From contig JAKSZP010013321.1 of NCBI GenBank assembly GCA_022478985.1, positions 86,440 to 150,439 of the forward strand: a stretch of 64,000 nt of DNA. The letters run 5' to 3'. Under the pieces are notes generated by a model. It searched no databases, had not been told where the DNA came from, and saw only the letters and a program-made list of their open reading frames with translations. The position numbers and the translations under genes were made by a program. Source of the DNA: Massospora cicadina (lineage: Eukaryota; Entomophthoromycota; Entomophthoromycetes; Entomophthorales; Entomophthoraceae). Position 1 is the stretch's first letter. Each line of letters opens with the position of its first letter. Below are positions 27,139-40,376 of this stretch, in pieces.

Positions 27139-29381
27139 TGTAAGTCTTGATGTACCACCCCTCAATATAGACAGGAAAGAGTTTTATTTCCAGCGCAGAA
27201 AGGACTCACAGACCCCAGTGGCAACTCTAGTGCACCTCAGTAACTTGTCACATGTGGTGATGAGAGGTGGGTAACTTCCATCTACCCTACAGAGAACTCC
27301 CTCCCTGCCCTTCCTTACCTGTTATACCATGTTAAAAATAATAAAAGGAATGTGCAGGGGGTGGTTGAGGCCAGGGACTATGGCAGAACTTTAAGCCACA
27401 TCCTACCATAAAGCCAGTTGCCCCAGGTAAATAGGGAAATGACCAATTGCTCCCCAAGTCTTCCCTATCATCAGATAAGGCATATCCAGTCACAAAAAGT
27501 GATACAGATTTTAGATCAAACCCCAGATTGTTTGTTCCAGTGCAATTTTTTAACCTACAATTTGGGAGTAAAAAAATCAACTATGATAAGGCCCTGATCT
27601 GGAGCAATCCATGTAAAGTTGGATAAATCAGCGTGAATTGTACCCCCACCCATCATCAGAACCTTTACAGATGGTTCAAGATTATGTCTTCCACTATCGC
27701 TCTCCTTATTTGCCCAATTACCTAGTGTGCGGGTTTCTAGACCCTGAACTGAGATGCATCATCCTCCACTAAACCTTTCTTATCTAACCACAATATAGGC
27801 AATCACCCTCTTTAGGGTAGGTTTCCAGTTGATTTCTTCCCTTTAGTCCATTCAAATAAAGCAATTTGTGCTTACGCTTTTTGTCATAGAATCTACCCTT
27901 CACGCTCCTTTGTCAAGAGAGTGTCTGTAACTCTCTCGTTCCCAGAGAGGCGGTGTGAGATGCACAGTAACACTGCAAGGGAACAAGTCATTAGCAAAAT
28001 TGGAAACAAGGCACTGCAGATGGTGCCAGAGTAAAAGGGACCCAGGGTAAGGGTATACAATACTGATTATAATAGGAAATAACACATAAACAACAAAACT
28101 TAGTTGGACTCTAAAGGGGAATGCATAACCAAATGGAAAAATTGTCAGGAGATTGGTGTATCCCCCTGTAGGTTGAGACCACCTAGTACTAAAAAAAGAT
28201 CAGTGTCAGGGTGCTTGAGTGCCTCAATCTGAATGGGACCAGGGCGGCCCAAAGGTGCACCAGATACTGTCATTAATTTTGTCAAAATAAAGTGGCCAAT
28301 GTTGTTGGAGACCTCCTCAAGGAGGTCTGTGCACAGATTTGCCAAAGGGACCATGCAAAAACGTAAAACTAATGAGGATTTTTAAATAGGAAATTGACCA
28401 ACAAGGAAGGTTGGTCTCAAGGGACATTATTAAACATGGAGGGATAATCATCAACCAGAGGGAGCAGTACTAAGCCTAAACAAGCTAATAGGCGCACACT
28501 ACCATCATCCAGGTTACTGTAACTTGAGATATTACAAACCTGTGTTAAGTTTTGTAAATAAATTCTTCATAATTTGGCAATAGTGAAAATCGAACAGTTT
28601 TTAACCCTGTTCTCTGAGCAGCTGAATCAAACCATCATTATTAGTAAATAGTAGTGCATTTTAATGCCCTTGCTGTAATTCAGGGATGAGCATCACGCAC
28701 ATCCATAGGACCAACATGGTCATATCTTGCCTGTACCCAGAGTTTGTCCCAGGTATGTTTAAGGTCAGGGAGGCCTGCCAACCTAACATTTTTAGCCTCC
28801 TGATGACCAGCCTTTTCTCTAAAGTCTATGCCCACAATTATGTCATGTAACCATGACAGCCTTGCTGATTGTCACCAAAGTTATCTGGAAATGTTTGCTG
28901 CTATCTACAGTTTAACCCTAGGGCTCAACAAGTAGACGTTCTGTTCTGTGTATCCAATGGTGCTCATTGCCTTCCACAAGCTTGTGGACAATTACCTCCA
29001 AGATACTGGTTACTGATCCACCACATAAACTGCATAAACCTGCAATCACTTTATTTTTGCTGATCCACACCATATTGTTTACAATCCACCCATTTTATAT
29101 TCCTTTTTTAAAATTTGATCAAAAACAATAATAACCAGATGTGAATCTTTAAGGGGTTGTCAAATTCCTGCCTCTCCCTCCCATAGGTTTTACCCAGTAA
29201 AACCTGCAGTTGCACCTATTGCAGCCTTTTGGCTTGTTGTAGGGCCCTTTGGTATATTGTTAGAGTAGATAAGTTCTCAATTAATCCCTAGGGTGTCCCA
29301 TCTAAAGTCAATTAGTGCAGCTAAGCCCCTGGCATACAGAACCATCTATTGGGCATTGTCAAACCCAACCAAGATGTATAG
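27139..29381. other. D2 3' LTR start, then unassigned sequence with a minus-strand coding trace
   Basis: TGTAAGTCTTGATG at 27139 matches the G-family LTR start, and the HVV peptide of that LTR is readable near 27250, so the left part is the D2 LTR. Its end was not found. At 28354-28145 and about 28840-28685 the minus strand gives codon-like stretches (VSGAPLGRPGPIQIEALKH; HDIIVGIDFREKAGHQEA) that I do not recognise. The right end, TATAG at 29377-29381, is the target site of element B and probably belongs to the older minus-strand element F. Confidence 0.35.
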
Positions 29382-29857
29382 TGTCAGGAAGTTGATATGA
29401 CTGGATGATACACTACCCATACCGGTGGATCAGAGGGGGATTGAGATGAGTCTTGAGATTTACGGGAAAGGTATACAAATTATAATTGATCAAAATGATG
29501 ACCATTTGGCAAATTGAGGGGAATTACGCTGAGATTTGATATAAATGAGAGCTTCTAGAAAAGAGAAGATGAATAGAAGACTACCAAGCTGAGGTTGCAT
29601 CCAGCTTGGTGAACTGAGATATAAAGAGTCACACGGAGGATTGAAGAGAGGTCTTTTTCTGTGATTAGGTGGTTGCAGATAAGTCTGCAATTTGTATTAA
29701 ATAATAAAGGTCGAAATAAGGGGTGATAGCTCCATATATAGTTTATCGAGTTTTATTAAAGTTGGAGATCTTCATATCATCCAATTTGGGTGCTTAGTGG
29801 CTAATACCCTATGCAAACTGACTCAGCGAAATAAAGCCTATAAGCCAAAAAATAATG
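29382..29857 (+). repeat. 5' LTR of element B
   Basis: 476 bp starting TGTCAGGAAGTTGATATGAC. It matches 36261-36653 plus 41893-41977 and also 58537-59016. The terminal CA seen in copy C and in the 3' LTR reads TG here. Confidence 0.9.
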
Positions 29858-29858
29858 G

Positions 29859-29872
29859 CGGTGCTCACTACA
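29859..29872 (+). other. Primer-binding site of element B
   Basis: CGGTGCTCACTACA one base after the LTR. Copy C has TGGTGCTCACTACA at the same position. It is shared with LTR families E and F. Confidence 0.6.
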
Positions 29873-29944
29873 GGGGGCCATTGGTCAACTGTAGTTCTTT
29901 GATGCTAGGATACAATGATGAGCCCTCATTTGTTCTGACAAAAT

Positions 29945-32340
29945 TTGATCAGATTCCATGCGCATTATGCTGAAGAAGCATGGGAGGCACCTAACAACAA
30001 ACCGGTGTTATTTAATGTAACCAAACTGGGGAATGATGAAGTTATGATCAATCTGCAATTAGGAAACTGCCCTGAGCTGATGACTGATCAAAAAGGATGC
30101 TCCACAAATGTGACTCCTCAGCAGTTGCAGGATATTATGGAGTGGCTGTTGCGTGGGTATTGACTATACAAAGATGAGGCGGGGGAATACCCCCTGAGTT
30201 TGTTTTATAACCAATAAAACCAAGAAAATTGTTACGCATTGTACATGTCTTATCTGGACATGATTACAACAGGGTTGGCTCACCGCCTTAGTACTCACGG
30301 AGTTGAAGAGTATCTAGTCACTTATGTGCAACCATCTATTCGCCAACTACTGCATGTGCTGGCTCACCACAATATAGAAATTGGAGATGTATTATAGTTC
30401 GCTTGAGCGCAGCAAAACAATACTCACCTCCTGCTCAACCCCCTTGATTGCTCATTTTCGGAGGTATAAGGGGTGCTGGTACAGATGGACCATCATGTTG
30501 GGGACGTCCGCCATCAGTTGGACATTTTAGTACCACAATTAAATCTAGAGTTACCCCGGGTAATAGGAGAACTGTTGGATTGTCATGACCTATTGGTGGA
30601 GTGGATCCAGGACGTAACAATGTTGGGAAATAATACTGAGCGCTTTATGACAGATCTAGCCAAATGGGCAGAAGCTCTCGAAGCCATGATTGCTCAGCTT
30701 AAGAAAAAATGACACTGATGGAATGGCAAGTGGCGGATCAAGTCAGTTCCTTATCAGCTGAATTAACTTAACTTCATATCAAATGGAGTAACCAGCGAAT
30801 AACAGATAACGCGCTTATCCTTTGGTTAACGTCTCCCAAATATCTCCAGCTAATCTGTCAGGTTACACAACTGGAAGTTGTCAGCCAGGCTGAGCGCCAT
30901 CAAGCCTTCCCTCTTCCGATTGGTGAGACAAGAGAGTATGTGGACATGCAAGGGTGGCTTGATACCCTTTGAAGGGCCAATGAGGAATTGATACAGGAAC
31001 AAGCCTCCCTCCTTAACCAAATAAATGACACTAATCAACAAGCGGATAACTCTAGCTGGCAGTATGTACACATGCAAAACATAATTTAAGATGTCCTCTC
31101 GTGACTACAAGCCATGGAGCAGAAACTGACTGTTGAGCGGGAATTCCGTCAGGAGTTGCAACATTAGTATGAAACACTGCAACAGGTATTCCAGGATGGA
31201 CAGTGTAGATGCTATTCGGTTAAGTGGAGCAGTTAATCAACAAACATTTCTTGGAGCATGCCAGAGATGGGGGAAGTGGTTTTGATAGTGGCTATTTGGG
31301 GGAAGAATGCTATGGATCAGCAAATGAATATCCCTTGGGTGTTGTGATGGACCCCCCCCCCCCACATGACACTACTTCTCCCAAGTCCTTATTGACAGAT
31401 TTGAGTCCGTCCAGCTGGCTGTATGATAATGCACAAAGGGGTGGTTCCCTTAGTCGCTTTGGAACCAATTCGCCTTCTTCTTGTGGAAGGAACCTGAAGC
31501 AAGGCGAAGTTGTTTGAATCAAAAAATTACCTCCTTTTAGTCATGATGGGAAACTACACGGTTACTTTAAGCGTTGTGAATTCTATGTAGAAGGGGATTC
31601 TGATTGATGGAAAAGTGAAACTGTTGCTGTCCGCTCTAGATATGAAAAGCGCTGATCAAGTTACCTGCTACCTTCCAGATAGCTTGGTATCCTATGAAGA
31701 AGTTAAAGCAATTGTTCTCCAGCTGTTCAGGGGAACTACCAGGATGGCCCAATGGAAAGCTGACTTCATGACTATACAGCTTCACTGAATTGAGACCCTG
31801 TAAGAAATCGCTGAACGTTTCTCAGCGAGAAGCACATGTACTACTCAGAGCTAACATTTTATCCACCAAAGATGTTGGTATAGTGATGACAGCGGCCGTC
31901 AAACCATATCAGGAACTATATAACACTATGTCTCACGTTTTGGATGGAGATGCCAGACTTATCCAAATCATGAACACCTTATGATGACTCTCCACCACGA
32001 TCAGCGCCCCCAATGTAGCCCAAAAAACCTCTTCTGTCTCCACTCCAAACTCTGCAGGATATGGGCCGCAGCAACCAAGTTATTAGCTGCTGGAATGTAT
32101 TCGTCCCTCATACCATTCAGTGGACCCCTTTCAGCCTATGTAACTCTGCCGGTTCATCCACAACCCTGGAACCATACCATCAACTTCAAAACTGGTCCTA
32201 TCGCCATAAGCTATATATGTGAACCTTTTATGAATACTTGATGTCCAGTGCAGACGAAGAGGGCATTATGCGGACAATTGCTTTAGCAGACCACAAGTGT
32301 ATGCAATGCCAGCTGAGAAAATTGAGCAGGGAAATGCTTG
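29945..32340 (+). pseudogene. Element B gag: long, coiled-coil rich, zinc knuckle damaged
   Basis: Open stretches at 29945-30163, 30473-30712 and 31224-31517 match copy C (59106-61500). The N-terminal part shares VTKLGNDE and TPQQL..DIMEWLL. The middle is Gln/Leu/Glu-rich and looks helical. Near 31650-31760 lies the capsid-like ADQVTCYLPDSLVSYEEVK. Near 32250 the knuckle region reads QCRRRGHYADNC after a one-base insertion that removes the first cysteine from frame. About 2.4 kb, long for a Ty3-type gag. Confidence 0.68.
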
Positions 32341-35300
32341 AGCGGAGTAGAGATAGGACACTCTACCTCTGCTAAGTCCAACTCACTTGTCCCTAACGAT
32401 TTCCAAGCATCTCTTTGGGTAAAATTTAGAACTCAAGAAGATGATTTGTTATACCAACAGCTTCCATCGAATACCCCTGCTTCTGTTTCCAAGAGAAAAA
32501 ATTCACCCCCAAGCCTCAAGTTCCGCCAGGACGTGCAGAAGCCATATGCATGTCAGATCCTGGAACAGACTGGCCTAAGCAACGTGGATCCCTCGACAGA
32601 CGTTGCCTCTTTAGTAGGGGTTAACATAGCCATTCCAGTTGAGAAAATTGCATTTGAGTATCCTCATGTCAGTAGGGGCATTTCCTCCTTTTTGAGTAAT
32701 ATAAAGCCCTTGGATGTACATGTAATAAACACTGATGGTTCTTATTCAGAATGCAATTACTGCGACTTTTTCATTCAAAACACAAAAATCCGCGCTATCA
32801 TAGACATGGGAGCCCCTGTGAACATAGTCTCCACCCAGTTGGTGGCTTAGTTTCTGTTGAAACTGGATGTAGACCATCGAGTAGTATATGGGACTGCGGG
32901 GATGCATAGCACTGTGTCTGAAGGAGCATATAGCACATTGACTTATGATTTGGGTCAGTCCATGCTTCTGCTCTGGCGGTGGTTTTGCCAAATAACAAAT
33001 ATGACAGGTTAATCGGCGCAGCATTTATGAGTAAATTTGGTGTTGTGATAAATTTGGCGGAGGAAACCCTTAATATTTTAGGCCAACAAATCCCTGTTTA
33101 TCTTACTTCTTGTGGAATCCCAACAGATCCGTTCCGCTCTAGTAAAATCAATCTAGCATACAGCGACAGAATGATTCCTGTTTGTTATCAATGACTGAAA
33201 TGGCGGACCAGGGCCCTCCCCAACCAGATTTATGAGTACAAAGAGATTCCACTTCGGGCAGCAAGTGCTTTGAGCCTACCATCTGGACACCAGTGCATAG
33301 TAGGGACTGAGCTCAAAATTGACGTCCCTAAAGGGCTTTATGGAGAAATTATGGCGCCTCACCAGCACATGCAGCTGGAACCACATATGGCTCCAAGGAT
33401 ACTGCTATCTGGGAATGGGGAGGTGAAAGTGCTGCTAGCGAATTTACAGAAGGAGACAATAATGATCCAGTGGCGTCAAGTGGTGGCTTATCTACAAATA
33501 GTTCCTATAGAGGAAGTTTGCCATATTCATGATTTTGTCTCATGGGAGGATCTCGGACTACTGACAAGCTCATCATTCAGCATATTAACCGTGGTTGTGT
33601 GGGAAGCGCTTACTGGATTATTAGAGGAACAGCAAGATAAGGCTATGGCGTTAATTGAAAGATATTAGGATATTTTTGCACATGACAATCATGATTTGGG
33701 GTGCACACAAGGGGTGGTACATCGGATAGATATGGGGGATTACCCTCCCGTTTGATCGCGACCTATTAGACGTTCAAAAGCAGCAGAAGAGGTTATCTTT
33801 GACGAGGTGGATAAACTTATCATGCAAGGAATGCTAGAGCCATCAAAGAGACCGCGGGCATCACCAGTGCTTAATGTAAAGAAAAAGATGGCTTGAATCA
33901 TGTGGTTATTGACTATCACAAACTCAATAATGTAACAAAGAAGGATTCTTACCCTCTTCCGCGGATTGATGATGCGTTAGACTAATTGGGTGGGGCGAAT
34001 TACTTTTCCGCCATGGAGCTGATCTTGGGGTACTGGCAGATCGAATTGCCATCACAGAATGGGAGAAATGCATTATCATCACTTTGAGAGGGTTATTTCA
34101 GCCAACTCACATGCCACAAGGGTTGTGAAATGCCCCAGCTATGTTTCAGCGTGCCATGGTTATGATTTTTAGGTAATTTAAAGCTGTCCTGCGTCTTAGT
34201 TTACCTTGATAATATCAATGTGTTCTCACGGATGTTTACAGAGCACTTCACTCACTTGGAACAAGTCTTCTGTCACCTCGCTACTGCTAATATCAAAATT
34301 AAGCCTCAGAAGTGTCATTTCTTTAAAGAACAATTAGAATACCTCAGGTTTGTTATGGATTCAAATGGGCTTAAACTGCAGCCAGCTAAGGTTGAAGCAA
34401 TAAGCCAGATGACTCGCCCAGGTAATAAGCGGGATATTCAAGTGTTTTTGGGGATGTTCAGGTACTGCCAACTGTTCATTCCCAATTTCAGTTGTATCAG
34501 GGCTCACTTTTCAAATTGTTAAAGAAAATGCTTCTTTCAATTGGATGGAATGATGCCAGAACGCTTTTGATGTGTTGTGAACCGCATTAGCAAGTGCACC
34601 ATTTTTGCAATATCCCAACTTTAACAAACAGTTCATAGTGCAAATGGATGCATCCCTCTCCGCTATAGGGGCAGTATTATCCCAGAAGGACGATGATGGA
34701 GTGGAGCATACTGTCAGATTTTGTAAGCAAAGCTTAAACTGTCACAAACGAAACTACACTGTGACCAAGCGGGAGTATTTAGTCGGTGATCTACACTTAC
34801 AAACAGTTTTGGGTATATCTTCATGGTGTAATATTCCAAGTAGTGACATATTACACTTCATTGCGCTGGCTACAGAATCTGCATGAACTGGAAGGATGGC
34901 TTGCACATTGGGCTCTGAAGCTCCTGGTGTATGATTTTGAGATTATACACCATCCAGGAGCAAAACATCAAAATGCAGATTATCTTTCTTGGCTGCCAAT
35001 GGCTGCTATCATGGCAGATTTAGCTGACATAATGTACGAGAAGATGGTGGCAAACAAATACCAGGATGAGCTGCCACAGGTGATCAAGGTATTAGATGGG
35101 CTCAGGGAAGATACTTTTCTACACGAGGGGGAACTATATAAGCATATTGGAGACTCAACGCTGAGTTTTCCTAAACCTTCAGCTAGACCTGTGATCATTA
35201 TGGATGCTCATCGGGCTGTAGGACATGGAGGCTTGCGGAAAATGCTGGAGATTTTTTGACCCCGTTAATACTGGTAGAGCATGCATTATGATGTATTGGA

Positions 35301-36210
35301 AATGGTTAGTTGTTACCATCAGTGTCAAGTGGAAAAGCCATTCCATAAGAAGACCACATACCAGCTGGTTAAGCCCCAGCTTTACTGGCACACCATTTCC
35401 ATTGATGTAGTAGGACCTCTGCCAACTAGTGCCAATTGATCTAAGTATATAATTGTCACCATTGATCATTTGACTCGATGGGTGGAGGCCAGGGCCATTA
35501 ACGACTTGGGCACGGTCACCACCGCCAAGTTTATTATGGAGTGTGTTATACAGCGATACAGCTACCTGAAGTTTATTCTAATGGACAATGGAACCTTTTT
35601 TAATTCACACATCTTACCGAAGTTGAATGAGTTGATGGCAATCTGCAGGGTTTTTACGACCCCTATCATCTGGGATCAAATGGAATGGTGGAGTGGGTCA
35701 ATGGAACTCTAGTGAACATACTTCATAGATTGGTAAAGGATCAACCCTCGGAATGGAGTGCCCTTTTTCCTACAGCTGTGTTCACATATAATATCAGCTA
35801 TTGTTCATCCACTGGTAAGAGCCCGTTCCAACTGCTGTATGGTTGACATCTGGCTCTGCTCACCTTGCTTTATTCATGTGTAGAAGACACTGGTGGTGTG
35901 GACCCTCAGAAATATATGAAGAAACTTATGTATACATTGATCAAGCTGAAAATGGAAGCCTACTCAACTAGTTTGGCCAAGAAGATTCGCGATCAGGCAG
36001 CTGATCAGAAGAGATGGAGCAGACTTCCGCTGTTTGCTGTAGGGGGCCATGTTTTATTCCACGACCAGCATGGATTTGGGCAGAAAAAAAGCTCTCCAAC
36101 ATCTGGGCTGGGCTGTTTGAGATAATCTAGAAGACTGGCATGGATGTCTACACTATCAAGGAACCTGCGGGGGGTCAGATTATCAACTGAGTTCACACAA
36201 AATTCCTTCA
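32341..36210 (+). pseudogene. Element B pol: protease, RT, RNase H, integrase, inactive
   Basis: The protease motif near 32800 reads AIIDMGAPVNIV, so the catalytic DTG is DMG. RT blocks: [13 protein letters not shown] near 33900, then a frameshifted palm, then YLDN near 34205 where YxDD is expected. The thumb-connection block GNKRDIQVFLGM is at 34426. RNase H: FIVQMDASLSAIGAVLSQ at 34630. Integrase: DAHRAVGHGG (His pair), SIDVVGPLP (first Asp) near 35402, MDNGTFF (second Asp) near 35580 and VEWVNGTL (Glu) near 35690. Several stops. No chromodomain seen. Confidence 0.82.
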
Positions 36211-36245
36211 AGCATATAAACATTAAGAGCCTATTGTCCAGTCAA

Positions 36246-36257
36246 GGGGGGGGGGGG
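36246..36257 (+). other. G12 tract, probable polypurine tract of element B
   Basis: Twelve G residues, then TAA, then the 3' LTR at 36261. Plus-strand priming in LTR elements starts from a purine run just before the 3' LTR. An all-G run of this length is unusual. The matching site in copy C is outside the window. Confidence 0.6.
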
Positions 36258-36260
36258 TAA

Positions 36261-36653
36261 TGTCAGGAAGTTGATATGACTGGATGATACACTACCCATA
36301 CTGGCAGATTGGAAGGGGAATTGAGACTAGTCTTGAGATTTATGGGAAAGGTATACAAATTATAATTGATCAAAATGATGACCATTCGCCAAATTGAGGG
36401 GAATTACGCTGAGATTTGATATAAATGAGAGCTAATAGAAAAGGGAAGATGAATAGAAGACTACCAAGATGAGGTTGCATCCAGCAAGGGGAAATGAGAT
36501 ATAAAGAGTCACACGGAGGATTGAAGAGGAGGTCTTTTTCTGTGATTAGGTGGTTGCAGATAAGTCTGCAATTTGTATTATATATTAAAGGTTAAAATAA
36601 GGGGTGATAGCTCCATATATAGTTTATTGAGTTTTATTAAAGTTGGCGATCTT
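36261..36653 (+). repeat. 3' LTR of element B, left fragment
   Basis: Matches 29382 onward up to AAAGTTGGCGATCTT (36639-36653), the LINE-3 target site. The same 15 bases recur at 41878-41892, and the LTR continues from there. Confidence 0.9.
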
Positions 36654-36754
36654 TTTATTTAACTGAGGTAAGCTGACCAGGGGATGGACATTACCAAATA
36701 TACGTAAAAGTAAGGGAATAACTGACAAATATAAAATTGGGCACCCCAGGGTAC

Positions 36755-39700
36755 TCAAGTTACCCCTGTTGCCAGCGGGACTGCCAGGTATGGGGGTTGG
36801 TGCGCTACTCCAAGGGGGTTTCCCCTGCTATGGAGCAGGTGTGAAGGAAAGGGTCTGTGTGGAGGAACCAGAGTGGGAACCATGATTCTATGAGCGCTTT
36901 TTGCCTTGGTCTCATATATCCATAGAGCCAGGCTTAGGAAGTTCTCCAGTAAGTGGACATGGAATCTGTTAATAACCCCATGAATGGTTGGGACCGTGCT
37001 CTTGAATGCATCTAATGCAATTGTTTGGATTGTCCACATTGCAATGGGTATTATTAGGGAACAGAGGGTGGATGGGATTGGTGACTCGATCTGGAGCGCG
37101 AAGATGTTCTTTGATATCAAGAATTCGTGTTCGTTTTGGATCTTGAGCAGGCGTGCGGCTTCCTGCCATATAGCTTTGGTTGGGGGGCATGTTTTTAGGC
37201 GGTGATGTAGGGATCCCTCCCCTCCACATACTGCACATGTTTTGTGGAGGGAGTTGGAACGGTCCGCCATCCTATAGGTCCTTCTCAGGCAGCGCCAAGC
37301 GTTTGCTCTTATCCTTGGATGTAGGAGTGGGTGGTGAGTCATTTTCCACATTGCCTTCTGTGTGGTTAAATCATAGGGAATGTCCAACATATCTAGGTAT
37401 TCTATCCTAGCTATGTTTGGGGTTGTTGCAAGCATATCTCTCTGGGGGTGGTTTTCTGGGTTTCTTAATTTGAATTGGGGGCTGGGTCGTCCCCTTCCCT
37501 GTATAGTACCCATGTTCTCTATGGTCCGTCCCATACAGCGGATAGTTCTAAAGATATGTTTGAAATGAGGGGAGGTTCCATGCGGTCCCGTTGCAGTAGG
37601 GTGCTTGGCAAGGTATGAAAGTAGTCTGGGTGGACTATGTGGGTTGGTTAATTTGAGCGCCTGTGCAAAGTTAGTCCTTGCTGCTCTGGACCAGTGTTGT
37701 TGCGGGAGGTCTGGAGCAAGGACTTCCTTTATCCATGTACCTAGGATGTGATTGGCGTGGCTCTTGAAATCTATTAGTCCCATGCCTCCGCTTGAGCGTG
37801 GGCCAAATAGTGTTTCCATCTGTATAGGAGGGTGAGAGCCAGGCCACAGCCATCCTTGGATGAGCGCGCGGATTAAGGTTATAAAAGTAGGTGAGAAGGC
37901 GATCGCGTGGGCCTGGTACCACAGTATTGGGAGGATGAGCGAGTTAGCAACTGTAACTCGTCCTGTTAATCCTGGGGTTCTTCCCTTGAGGGAGGTGACG
38001 CGTTTGGATAACCATTGTAACAGGTTACTTTCCATTGTCTCATTAGCATATCCCCCTGATTCTAGCCAGATTCCAAGGTGTTGGAAAGGAGTGGTGGTGG
38101 GAGGTGTTGCAAAGGGTAAAATGATTGGGTTTTTTCTTCGTGTGTTGGTATGAGGTTCTGATGTTGTGGACCAATTGTTTGTGTATTTGCCTAAGAGGGT
38201 GATTTCTGTCTTCCTTTTGTTGAGCGATGCATTGTTCACCTTGGAGTATTCCTCTAGAGTGTGTTCCAGCTGTTGGGCATCTTCATTGTTTGCTATACCT
38301 GCTACACAGTCATCTGCAAAGGCCAGTATCTTGACTGTTGGTTGTCCTTGTGCGGTTATCCCTATGAGATGTGAGTCAGTTACTCGGAGGAGTGGGTCAA
38401 AGCTGAAATTGTATAGCAGTGGGCTGAGGGGATCCCCTTGTTTGAGCCCTCTGTGTGGTTTAATCTTGTTTGTTAGGAATCCAGGGCCGCATACAGCCAT
38501 GGTTGCAGATTATTTTAGGAGCATCGCCCATTTTATGAATCTCAATGAAAGTTTGAAGACATGTAGACATTCTTTTAGGTATGGCCAGCTAACACGGTCA
38601 TACGCCTTTTCCTGATCCAAGAAGACCAGGGCACCAGTTGCTTTGGATTGGCAAATGTTTGCAACAGGGTGTATGTTGTTCCAGATTGAACGCCCTTGTA
38701 TAAACCCAAACTGGTTGGGTGATAGGACGTCAGATGCAATTGCGCCTAATCTAGCTGCTAGAATTTTTGTTAATCTTTGTGTCAGTGTTGGAAAGTGCAA
38801 TTGGGCGCCAGTTGGCCAGGTCCAACTTGTCACCCTTTTTATACAAGGTTATAACGTAGGATTCATGGCCTCCTGGTAATAGGCGTGTTTCCAACAAACT
38901 CTGGTTCATTGATGCTAATAGGAGGGGGCAATTTGTTGAAAATATTTTTTGTAAAATTCGTAGGGTATCCCATCAGGCCCTGGGCATTTCCTACGTGGTG
39001 CACCGCGAATTGTCTCCCAAAGCTCCTCCCGTGTAATAAGGGATAGTATATTGTAATTTGGTGGTGTACTTTGTATCTCAGAAGTTTGTATAAATTCTTT
39101 AATTTTTTGTGAATCTGTTGGCGTTTCACAATATAATTTGGTGTAATAGCAGTGTACTTCCGCCTTGACCTCCTCAGGGTCAGTTGCCATGGTGCCATTG
39201 GTCTTGTGGACATGTGTGCACGTGGGCTGGTTTCACAGGAGTGGAATTGGTGGAAAAACTATGGAAAACAGTTTTGCCTTCCTTTATGAACTTACCTTTG
39301 TTCGATACTTTGATTCTGTGTTGGTGTTTGAAGATGAGATTGCTAAGTCAGGCAGAAATTTCTGCCCATTTGCGTCCCCAGTTGGGGCTATAGCAAGATC
39401 TCAGAGTATTTATTTCCAGGTGATCTAGTTCCGCCAAGGTAACTTGATTGTGGCCATGTCCGCGGTGTATTTACATTATGCAATATGTCAGGTTTTGTTG
39501 ATTAAGTTCTTTTTGAAATTTTCCCATGTTCTAATGGGATCCAAAGTAAATGGGGCTGTGAATTTTGGGTTTGTAGCCTTGTTTTTGACCCAGTCAGATA
39601 TCTTGGGCAATTTTATATTTTCTGAGTGAAGCTTTCTCCAAGGCGACACCTGTGTGTGGAATTGGGTTGGTGATAACTGCACCATAACTAATTGGTGGTC

Positions 39701-40376
39701 AGAAAAATTGATCTTTTTGGTATAAATTTGGAGATTCTTGAGCGGTGGGGTTGCGGGATGAGGATGTGATCAATGTGACTCATCAATATGAGCGCTCCCT
39801 CGCATATGTTGGGCTGCATCATGTGGGGAAGGAGTGGTGAACTGGGGGAAGAGCATCCTGTAAGCCAAGAGATGCCTTCATTGTGCGGAATTCAATGTGT
39901 CCAGGAGGGTATCCCCTGGGATTAGGCCATCGATCCATATTGAGGTTATCCATGCAGTTGAAATCACCTAACATAATGGTATCTGGTGGGAGGGTGAGAG
40001 TAGATATGTTCTCAAAAAATTGTTTTCTCTCAGTTGCAGTGCACAGTGCATATATACATGCTATCAAAATTATTTCCTCTTGGCATGTGATTATTGCTAC
40101 CAGGTCTCGACCATGCAAGTGTGATGATGAATTTGTAATTTTAAATTTTTTGCTGTTTTGGATGATCACCCCACAGTGAAACGTCCATACTGATTGCGAT
40201 GGTGCGACCCTGGTTGACCAGGATTCTTCTTCCCCTTGTAGGCAGTGGGTTTCTTAGATGGTCAAGATGTCTACAAGAGGTTTTTGCAGGAATTCCAGTT
40301 TTATGGCTTGGGACGTATGAGCCCTGGCTCCCGCGATGTTTAGCATCCCTATTGACACTGAGGTGCCCGTGGCGCC
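36755..40376 (-). pseudogene. LINE-3 ORF2: endonuclease / RT / zinc finger; 581-codon open C-terminus
   Basis: Endonuclease: IGMLNIAGARAH near 40355, IYALCTATER, LGDFNCMDNLNMDRWPNP near 39945. Palm and fingers: NQFGFIQGRSIWNN, FLDQEKAYDRVSW near 38620. From 38500 the frame is open to the TGA at 36757-36755, with HRGLKQGDPLSPLLYNFSF, catalytic FADD near 38310 and the CAVCGGEGSLHHRLKTC finger near 37230. A frame change lies near 38500-38515. Stops are scattered in the endonuclease part, including one in ILTI-stop-ETH. The protein would nick and reverse transcribe, but this copy cannot encode it whole. Confidence 0.85.
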
